Assembly (NCBI RefSeq): GCF_035117555.1
Contig: NZ_JAYKPK010000001.1
Coordinates: 310,001-374,000, forward strand
Length of the DNA: 64,000 bases
Direction of reading: 5' to 3'
DNA from: Yoonia sp035117555
GTDB taxonomy: Bacteria > Pseudomonadota > Alphaproteobacteria > Rhodobacterales > Rhodobacteraceae
The position numbers were made by a program, and so were the translations under genes. Position 1 is the first letter of the stretch, and every line of letters begins with the position of its first letter. This document shows positions 58,413-64,000 of this stretch, in pieces. The notes below the pieces were generated by a model that was not told where the DNA came from, did no database searches, and was given only the letters and a program-made list of their open reading frames with translations.

Positions 58413-58855
58413 TGGATATGCTGATCTATATCGTCGCCATTCTGGCGCTGCTGGTTTTAGGGACTATGGCCTATGTCCGCCTCGCCCCCACGGATGTCGC
58501 GCGCTGGCATCAATTGGCGCAGGTCGACAGCCCCGGCGATCTGGCCGAGGCGGGCGGGTTTCGTGCGGCGCGCCGGATCAACGGCGATGCAGGCGAAGTG
58601 TTGGCAGCACTGGACCGTATCGCGCTGGCCACGCCCCGCACGACGCGGATTGCGGGGGATGTAGGCGAGGGGATGATAACTTATCAGACCCGCTCGCAGA
58701 TCTGGGGGTTTCCGGATCACACCACGGTGGCCGTGCAGGGCGATCTGCTGGTGATCTATGGCCGCTTGCGCTTTGGCGGTTCCGATATGGGCGTGAACCG
58801 TGCACGTGTGCAGGATTGGCTGACCCAGCTTGGCCCCTTGATTGTTCCCCGCTGA
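58409..58855 (+). CDS. DUF1499 protein
   Basis: This is a 148-residue protein with an N-terminal membrane anchor (about residues 3-22, MLIYIVAILALLVLGTMAYV) and a soluble domain of the DUF1499 family with VLAALDRIALATPRTTRIAG, YQTRSQIWGFPDHTTVAVQG and RLRFGGSDMGVNRARVQDWL. Function is unknown. Its start overlaps the ureohydrolase stop codon, so it belongs to that operon, with prfA following 18 bp later. Confidence 0.85.
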   Translation: MMDMLIYIVAILALLVLGTMAYVRLAPTDVARWHQLAQVDSPGDLAEAGGFRAARRINGDAGEVLAALDRIALATPRTTRIAGDVGEGMITYQTRSQIWGFPDHTTVAVQGDLLVIYGRLRFGGSDMGVNRARVQDWLTQLGPLIVPR

Positions 58856-58873
58856 TCGGCCAATCGGGGTGCC

Positions 58874-59929
58874 ATGATAGCCGCAGACAAAATCGAACAC
58901 ATCATCGACCGTTTCCAGTTTCTGGAGGCGAAGATGTCCGATGGTGCCAATTCAGGCGATATCGCCGCTTTGGGCCGCGAATATGCCGAATTGCGGCCGG
59001 TGGTGGAAACCGTCACGGCCTATAAAGACCTGCTGGCGCAGATCGCCGATACGCAGGCGCTGCTGAAAGACCCCGAAATGCGCGCGCTGGCCGAGGATGA
59101 ATTGCCGGAACTGAAGGCGGCGCTGGCAGACAGCGAACATGCCGTGCAACTCGCACTGCTGCCGAAAGATGCCGCCGATGCGCGGCCTGCCTTGCTTGAA
59201 ATCCGCCCCGGTACGGGCGGGGATGAGGCGTCATTGTTTGCGGCTGATCTGTTGCGGATGTATCACCGCTATGCCGAAAATCAGGGCTGGCGCTTTGAAA
59301 TCCTTGAACAAAGCCTGACCGAACTGGGGGGTATCAAAGAGGTGGTCGCGCGGGTCGCAGGCGAAGGCGTCTTTGCCCGGCTGAAATATGAAAGCGGTGT
59401 CCACCGCGTCCAGCGCGTGCCGGAAACCGAAAGCGGCGGGCGGATTCACACATCCGCCGCCACGGTCGCGGTGCTGCCAGAGGCGCAGGATGTCGATGTG
59501 CAGATCAATGTGAATGATCTGCGGATCGATACGATGCGCGCCAGCGGATCGGGCGGGCAACACGTCAACACCACCGATTCGGCGGTGCGTATTTTGCATA
59601 TTCCCACCGGAATCATCGTTGTTAGCGCCGAGAAATCGCAACACCGCAACCGTGAAATCGCAATGCAGGTGCTGAAAACCCGGCTGTTCGATCTGGAACG
59701 CCAGCGGATCGACGGGGAACGTTCCGCCGATCGCAAGGCGCAGGTCGGGTCGGGCGACCGCTCGGAACGGATCCGCACCTATAATTTCCCACAAGGGCGG
59801 CTGACCGATCACCGGATTAATCTGACGCTCTATTCGCTGGGGCAGGTGATGGCGGGCGATCTGGATGCGATCATCGATGCCTTGCAATCAGAGGCGCAGG
59901 CGGCCCTGCTGGCAGAGATGGGCGCGTGA
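58874..59929 (+). CDS. prfA: Peptide chain release factor 1
   Basis: This 351-residue factor reads UAA and UAG stop codons. The hydrolysis motif GGQ lies in RASGSGGQHVNTTDSAVR, and the stop-codon tripeptide is P-E-T in RVPETESGGRIHTSAATVAV (PxT type, so RF1 and not RF2). Domain 3 ends FPQGRLTDHRINLTLYSLGQ. It overlaps prmC by 4 bp (GTGA), coupling the factor to the enzyme that methylates its GGQ glutamine. Confidence 0.97.
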   Translation: MIAADKIEHIIDRFQFLEAKMSDGANSGDIAALGREYAELRPVVETVTAYKDLLAQIADTQALLKDPEMRALAEDELPELKAALADSEHAVQLALLPKDAADARPALLEIRPGTGGDEASLFAADLLRMYHRYAENQGWRFEILEQSLTELGGIKEVVARVAGEGVFARLKYESGVHRVQRVPETESGGRIHTSAATVAVLPEAQDVDVQINVNDLRIDTMRASGSGGQHVNTTDSAVRILHIPTGIIVVSAEKSQHRNREIAMQVLKTRLFDLERQRIDGERSADRKAQVGSGDRSERIRTYNFPQGRLTDHRINLTLYSLGQVMAGDLDAIIDALQSEAQAALLAEMGA

Positions 59930-60750
59930 GCGGGTTTTTCGCGAGCGGACGCTATTGGGATCTGAACGCGGCGGAGGTCGCGGCGATGGATCGGGCCCGC
60001 GCGTGGCTGGCGGCAGCCGGGGTCACAGACCCCGGTCACGAATCGCGCCAGATCTGGGCGCATGTGGCGGGCGATGCGCCGCGGTTTGCCGCGCTGGTGG
60101 ACCAACGCGCCGCAAGGGTGCCGCTGTCGCATCTGCTGGGCTATCGCGATTTCTACAATCACCGCTTTATCGTGACCAAGGATGTGCTGGACCCGCGTCC
60201 TGATACCGAATCGATTGTTGCGGCAGCATTGGCGCAGCCTTTCGCGCAGGTTTTGGACCTTGGCACCGGGTCGGGCTGTATCCTGTTGTCCTTGTTGGCA
60301 GAACGCCCAGAATCGCGGGGGCTGGGCGTTGATATCTCGGACGCCGCCCTTGCCGTGGCTGCGCAGAACCGCACAGCCCTGGGGCTGAACGACCGCGCCG
60401 ACCTGCGGCAATCCGACTGGTTCAGCAATGTTACCGGCCAGTTTGATCTGATCATCTCCAACCCGCCCTATATCGCCGCAGGTGAAATGTCCGGCCTGCA
60501 GCCAGAAGTGCGCCTGCATGAACCCACCCAGGCCCTGACCGACAATGCCGATGGCCTGTCCTGCTACCGCATCATTGCAGCAGGCACGCCCGCCCATCTG
60601 GCGCCCGGCGGGCGGCTGATCGTGGAAATCGGGCCGACACAGGCCGATGCCGTCAGCACCATGTTCACCGCCGCCGGTTTCACCGATCTGGCGGTGATCG
60701 ACGACCTTGACGGGCGTAACAGGGGTGTTTCGGGCCATTGGCCGGGTTAA
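59926..60750 (+). CDS. prmC: Release factor glutamine methyltransferase
   Basis: This 274-residue SAM enzyme methylates the GGQ glutamine of release factors. The SAM motif is VLDLGTGSGCILLSLL and the catalytic NPPY is in IISNPPYIAAGEMSGL, followed by EVRLHEPTQAL. The N-terminal helical domain (to about residue 75) binds the release factor. The start is GTG, overlapping the prfA stop codon. It is complete. Confidence 0.96.
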   Translation: MSGFFASGRYWDLNAAEVAAMDRARAWLAAAGVTDPGHESRQIWAHVAGDAPRFAALVDQRAARVPLSHLLGYRDFYNHRFIVTKDVLDPRPDTESIVAAALAQPFAQVLDLGTGSGCILLSLLAERPESRGLGVDISDAALAVAAQNRTALGLNDRADLRQSDWFSNVTGQFDLIISNPPYIAAGEMSGLQPEVRLHEPTQALTDNADGLSCYRIIAAGTPAHLAPGGRLIVEIGPTQADAVSTMFTAAGFTDLAVIDDLDGRNRGVSGHWPG

Positions 60751-60962
60751 GACCAGCGGTTAGACGCAAATATCCCTGACTGGGGCAATTTTGACTTGTC
60801 TTGGCGGAAATGCCATGCTTATTGCAATGTATCGGATGGGTAAGAGAACGATTATCTCTCTCCGATATGTCGCCACTCCATCGCACGGCCCGCAGTGCAA
60901 AGACGCGCAGCAGCGCGACAACGCGCCAGCGCAAGATCAGCCAAAGGCTCGAAAGCACATCT

Positions 60963-61541
60963 ATGAGATCATCTAAGTCACGTTCGCGGAACAAAAACCG
61001 CACGCCCCGTCCATCTGGTGGGAATATTATCAACAGGGTTTTCGAAAGCTCTGGCCCGGATGGCAAAGTGCGCGGCACGCCGCAACAGATCATCGAGAAA
61101 TACAATCAATTGCATCGCGATGCGCAATTGTCCAATGACCGGGTGAATGCGGAAAATTTTGCGCAACACGCCGAACATTACACCCGTCTGCTGGCCGAAG
61201 CGCAGCGCGAGGTCGATCAGCGCCGGGAAGAGGTCGAGGCCCAGAACCGCGAACGTCAGGCCGAGCGTGACAAGGAACGTCAGGACCGGATGCAGGCGCA
61301 GGACTCGGCCAGCCAGAATAACCACAACGGCAACGACCAGAATCCGCGGCAAGATCCGCAGCCGCGCCATGAACAGCCCGATCCGCGTGATGTAACTGCC
61401 GCACAGGATGACGAGCCCGAGTCGAGCCTGGTCGAAACGCCGGAAGAAAAGCCGCAACCACGGGCGCGCAAACCCCGTGCGCCGCGCAAACCACGGCCAG
61501 CACCGCAGCCGGATAATGGAACGCCGGAAGCGGCCGAGTAA
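60963..61541 (+). CDS. DUF4167 protein
   Basis: This is a 192-residue basic, disordered-looking protein. The N-terminus MRSSKSRSRNKNRTPRPSGG is rich in Arg, Ser and Asn; the conserved DUF4167 region (about 20-95) includes IINRVFESSGPDGKVRGTPQ and LHRDAQLSNDRVNAENFAQH with AEHYTRLLAEA. Then come a charged Glu/Arg helix and a Gln/Pro/Arg-rich tail. It is found after prmC in many alphaproteobacteria. A nucleic acid-binding role is possible from charge alone. A possible promoter (TTGACT at 60791, weak -10 near 60814) lies in the gap after prmC. Confidence 0.85.
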   Translation: MRSSKSRSRNKNRTPRPSGGNIINRVFESSGPDGKVRGTPQQIIEKYNQLHRDAQLSNDRVNAENFAQHAEHYTRLLAEAQREVDQRREEVEAQNRERQAERDKERQDRMQAQDSASQNNHNGNDQNPRQDPQPRHEQPDPRDVTAAQDDEPESSLVETPEEKPQPRARKPRAPRKPRPAPQPDNGTPEAAE

Positions 61542-61546
61542 AAACC

Positions 61547-62392
61547 CTAGCGCGCAGCAGCCAGGCTGCGCGCCAAGGCGCAGAACGCCTCCAGCCCGAC
61601 TTGCTCGGCGCGTTCGGTGGGTTTGATCCCAACAGCATTCAGATGATCCTCGATCACCGGGCTGACGGATTTCAGCGCTGAGCGCAGCATCTTGCGCCGC
61701 TGATTGAACGCTGCCGCCACCACCATATTCAACACGCCGGGGTCAGCGGGATAGCGCGGCGCGGGCAGGGCGGTCAGATGCACGACGGCGGAATGGACTT
61801 TCGGTGGCGGGCTGAACACCTCTGGCGGCAGGTTCATGACGATCTGCGCATCGGCGCGCCACTGCGCCAGCAACGCCAGCCGCCCGTAAGCCTTGCCGCC
61901 GGGCTGGGCGACGATCCGTTCGGCGACCTCGCGCTGAAACATCAAGGTCAGGCTTTGCCAGAACGGCGGCCAGATCTGTGGCGTCAGCCAGCGCACCAAG
62001 AGTTCCGTGCCGACATTATAGGGCAGGTTGGCCGCGACCTTGATCGGCGCTTGCAGATAATCCAGCGGATCAATCTCCAGCGCGTCGCCTTCGATGACCT
62101 GCAACCGGCCCGGATAGGCTGCGGCAATCTCGGCCAAAGCAGGCAGGCAACGCGGGTCCTTTTCAATCGCTAGGACCCGCCGCGCCCCTGATGCCAGCAA
62201 ACCGCGCGTCAGCCCACCGGGGCCGGGGCCGATTTCCAGCACATCGGCCCCAGTCAAATCCCCCGCCAATCGTGCGATCCGGGCGGTCAGGTTCAGATCC
62301 AGCAGGAAATTCTGCCCCAGGGATTTCTTCGCCGCCAGTTCATGCCGTGCAATCACATCCCGCAGCGCTGGCAGATCATCAATCCCGCTCAT
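61547..62392 (-). CDS. rsmA: 16S rRNA dimethyladenosine transferase
   Basis: This 281-residue KsgA/RsmA enzyme dimethylates two adenines near the 3' end of 16S rRNA. The SAM site is VLEIGPGPGGLTRGLLASGA with AIEKDPRCLP. The catalytic motif is NLPYNVGTELLVRWL, and KKSLGQNFLLD is the N-terminal signature. The start at 62392 overlaps the pdxA stop codon (ATGA). It is third in surA-pdxA-rsmA. Confidence 0.96.
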   Translation of the reverse strand: MSGIDDLPALRDVIARHELAAKKSLGQNFLLDLNLTARIARLAGDLTGADVLEIGPGPGGLTRGLLASGARRVLAIEKDPRCLPALAEIAAAYPGRLQVIEGDALEIDPLDYLQAPIKVAANLPYNVGTELLVRWLTPQIWPPFWQSLTLMFQREVAERIVAQPGGKAYGRLALLAQWRADAQIVMNLPPEVFSPPPKVHSAVVHLTALPAPRYPADPGVLNMVVAAAFNQRRKMLRSALKSVSPVIEDHLNAVGIKPTERAEQVGLEAFCALARSLAAAR

Positions 62393-63381
62393 GCCATCTT
62401 CCGAGCCCAAATATCCCCGCCGGAGGCATAAAAGTTTTTCGCCATGCTCTCCGCCTGCCGCAGCGCCGCAATCATCGATGTCGGGTCCGCCACGCCCTTG
62501 CCTGCGATATCAAACGCCGTGCCATGATCGGGCGAGGTGCGGATAAACGGCAGGCCCAGCGTCACATTCACCCCGCCCGCAAAATCTATCGTCTTGATCG
62601 GGATCAACGCCTGATCGTGATACATGCAGACCGCCACATCATAACGCGCGCGGGCGGCGGCGTGAAATAACGTATCCGCCGAATGCGGCCCGGTGATGTC
62701 CATCCCTTCCGCGCGCAGGGCGTCCAGAACGGGCGTGATCATCGCCAATTCCTCCCCCCCCATTTTACCATCTTCACCCGCATGCGGGTTCAGCCCCGCC
62801 ACGGCGATGCGGGGGGCGGCAATACCGAACTGGCGGCGCAGCGCGGCATGGGTGATCAGGATCGTATCGGTCAGCAAAGACGCGCTCAGCGCCTCTGGCA
62901 CCGTTGCCAGCGGGATATGGATCGTCGCAGGCACCACGCGCAGCCCGTCACAGGCCAGCATCATCACGACGCGCTCCACCCCTGCCAAAGCAGCCAGATA
63001 TTCGGTATGGCCGGGATAGGCGAAATCTGCCCCGTCGATCAGCGCGGCTTTGTGGATCGGCGCGGTGCAGATCGCACTGGCCTCGCCGCGCGTGACCAGA
63101 TCGACACCTGTCGCAATCGCGTCAATCACGCCTTGCGCATGTTCGGGGTTGGGCTGGCCCGCAACAGCCGGACCGCCAAAATCGCGCGCCAGCACCGCCA
63201 TACGGTCCGGCGTCACCAATCCGGTGTCAGTCACGATCTGTACCGGCGTACCGGCGGGCAGATGTGTCGGATCGCCGATCCAGACCATCGGCAGATCATG
63301 GCGCAAAGCGGCCCATGCCTTGGCCGCGACCTCTGGCCCGATGCCAGCGGGTTCGCCGCAGCTGATCACGATGGGTTTCAT
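62389..63381 (-). CDS. pdxA: 4-hydroxythreonine-4-phosphate dehydrogenase, with a repeat-derived C-terminus
   Basis: This 330-residue dehydrogenase of pyridoxal phosphate synthesis oxidises and decarboxylates 4-phosphohydroxythreonine. It has ISCGEPAGIGPEVAAKAW, TAPIHKAAL and YPGHTEYLAAL (metal His), the LNPHAGEDGKMGGEE motif, MYHDQALIPIKTIDF and TSPDHGTAFDIAGKGVADP. The last residues, YASGGDIWARKMA, are encoded by a dispersed repeat core (62394-62427), so the protein's end is not conserved family sequence. Its stop codon overlaps rsmA and its start overlaps the surA stop. Confidence 0.95.
   Translation of the reverse strand: MKPIVISCGEPAGIGPEVAAKAWAALRHDLPMVWIGDPTHLPAGTPVQIVTDTGLVTPDRMAVLARDFGGPAVAGQPNPEHAQGVIDAIATGVDLVTRGEASAICTAPIHKAALIDGADFAYPGHTEYLAALAGVERVVMMLACDGLRVVPATIHIPLATVPEALSASLLTDTILITHAALRRQFGIAAPRIAVAGLNPHAGEDGKMGGEELAMITPVLDALRAEGMDITGPHSADTLFHAAARARYDVAVCMYHDQALIPIKTIDFAGGVNVTLGLPFIRTSPDHGTAFDIAGKGVADPTSMIAALRQAESMAKNFYASGGDIWARKMA
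62394..62427 (-). repeat. Dispersed repeat inside the pdxA 3' end
   Basis: On the minus strand it reads GCCTCCGGCGGGGATATTTG then GGCTCGGAAGATGG, matching the A blocks at 1-57 and 775-829. Here it is in frame and translated as ASGGDIWARKM, just before the stop codon. Confidence 0.85.
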
Positions 63382-64000
63382 CTTGTGGTGATCACCGCCT
63401 GCGCGCGCAGGTCTTCCACGAGGGCCGCCGCCAGCGTGCCAAGGCGTTGGCCCCTGATGACATTGCGCACCGCCTCTGGATCGGCATCTGCCGCGCCGCC
63501 ACGATTGCGCGCACATAGCATCAGGAACACCAGCGTCTGCCCATTGTTGCGGGTCAGATTGGTCGAGACTTCGTTCGGGTCCAGCCGGGCCAGTTCCAGC
63601 GCAATATCATTGGGGATCTGATCAGGGGCAGTTTCAACCCGGTCGAGCACGTCACGCGGCTGGTTCCGGGCGATGCCATAAAGATCGTCGCAGGTATCCA
63701 CATTATTGGCGACATCGCGGGCAATGCGCAGACCCGCCTCGGACTGACCGCCGGGGATATAATAGGCGGCATAATCAAGGCTGCTTGGCGGCAAAGCCGG
63801 GCGCACAGCTTCGCGGCGTCCGCGCAGCTGGAACAAGGCGATGCCATTCGGGATCGTGATCGGTGCGGTGACTTGCCCGGTTTGCAGGCTCAGGATCACC
63901 TGCTGGATCTGCGGTGGATAGTTCGAGATTGGCACCCAATCCAGCCGCCCGCCGTTTTCGCGCGACGGCAAGGCCGAAACCTGCCGCGCTGCCGCTTCAA
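63378..64000 (-). CDS. surA: SurA-like parvulin-type chaperone, C-terminal part (cut by window edge)
   Basis: The frame is open from the right window edge to the stop codon at 63378, giving about 207 codons of the C-terminal part. It includes the end of a parvulin domain (ENGGRLDWVPISNYPPQIQQ and LQTGQVTAPITIPNGIALFQ, with the family's GG-LGW-type segment), then a C-terminal helical domain of the SurA kind. Its position before pdxA and rsmA is the standard surA-pdxA-rsmA order, which supports an outer-membrane protein folding role in the periplasm. The 5' part is outside the window. Its stop overlaps the pdxA start (ATGA). Confidence 0.85.
   Translation of the reverse strand, partial: EAAARQVSALPSRENGGRLDWVPISNYPPQIQQVILSLQTGQVTAPITIPNGIALFQLRGRREAVRPALPPSSLDYAAYYIPGGQSEAGLRIARDVANNVDTCDDLYGIARNQPRDVLDRVETAPDQIPNDIALELARLDPNEVSTNLTRNNGQTLVFLMLCARNRGGAADADPEAVRNVIRGQRLGTLAAALVEDLRAQAVITTR

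Overview
The window is chromosomal DNA from an alphaproteobacterium, most likely family Rhodobacteraceae (Roseobacter group). The evidence is the high GC content judged by eye, the protein types, and several gene orders typical of that family: fbaB-pgk-cyclophilins, eda-edd, dgt-argS-SPOR-nagZ-scpAB, yceD-rpmF-plsX-fabH-ihfA-merR, prfA-prmC-DUF4167 and surA-pdxA-rsmA. I see no rRNA, CRISPR array, phage or intact insertion sequence. One tRNA is present, tRNA-Pro(GGG).

Layout. Positions 1-1850 are a small accessory patch: a ParDE-type toxin-antitoxin pair and a transglutaminase-fold protein, interleaved with two copies each of two short blocks, one of which is the 3' end of ftsB. From 1.8 to 9 kb come ftsB, class I aldolase, pgk, two tandem cyclophilins (one cytosolic, one exported), five clustered palindromes, selO, a nucleoside hydrolase and a small EF-hand protein. 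From 9 to 11.5 kb is the acetolactate synthase operon ilvB-ilvN, preceded by an unannotated 15-codon Ile/Val/Leu leader peptide and an attenuator terminator. From 11.6 to 18.6 kb are a Ca2+/cation antiporter, a YghU-type GST and a TRAP transporter (dctP-dctQ-dctM) with an unusually large DctM. From 18.6 to 26.5 kb are bpt, a DUF2852 protein, a YbaK deacylase, glnE and the Entner-Doudoroff pair eda-edd, with a LacI-type operator upstream of edd.

From 26.5 to 34 kb are a lipoprotein, an RlmI-like methyltransferase overlapping a PIN protein, a YdeI-like protein, an M48 peptidase enclosed by 45-bp inverted repeats, and a MoxR / DUF2927 lipoprotein / 56-aa membrane protein / vWA cluster. From 34 to 45 kb are dksA (lacking most zinc cysteines), an FAD monooxygenase, xthA, erpA, dgt, argS, a SPOR protein, nagZ, scpA, scpB, a double-domain dCTP deaminase and tRNA-Pro. 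From 45 to 54.4 kb are the lipid, ribosome and IHF cluster, bamE, msrB, an OlsB-like acyltransferase, uup, an SDR and an iron-binding protein gene with a probable iron-responsive site. From 54.4 to 64 kb are mazG, an M20 amidohydrolase with two agmatinase-family genes, a DUF1499 gene, prfA-prmC, a DUF4167 gene, rsmA-pdxA and the 3' part of surA, cut by the window edge.

The strongest theme outside ordinary genes is a dispersed repeat family with core CCTCCGGCGGGRNTATTT. About fourteen copies or partial copies lie mostly between genes. One supplies the last codons of pdxA, and two form the inverted repeats around the M48 gene. No clearly novel defence or metabolic system is evident. The best candidates for follow-up are the MoxR-vWA-lipoprotein-small protein cluster, the repeat family with its coding consequence, the ilv leader, and the block duplication at 1-1850.
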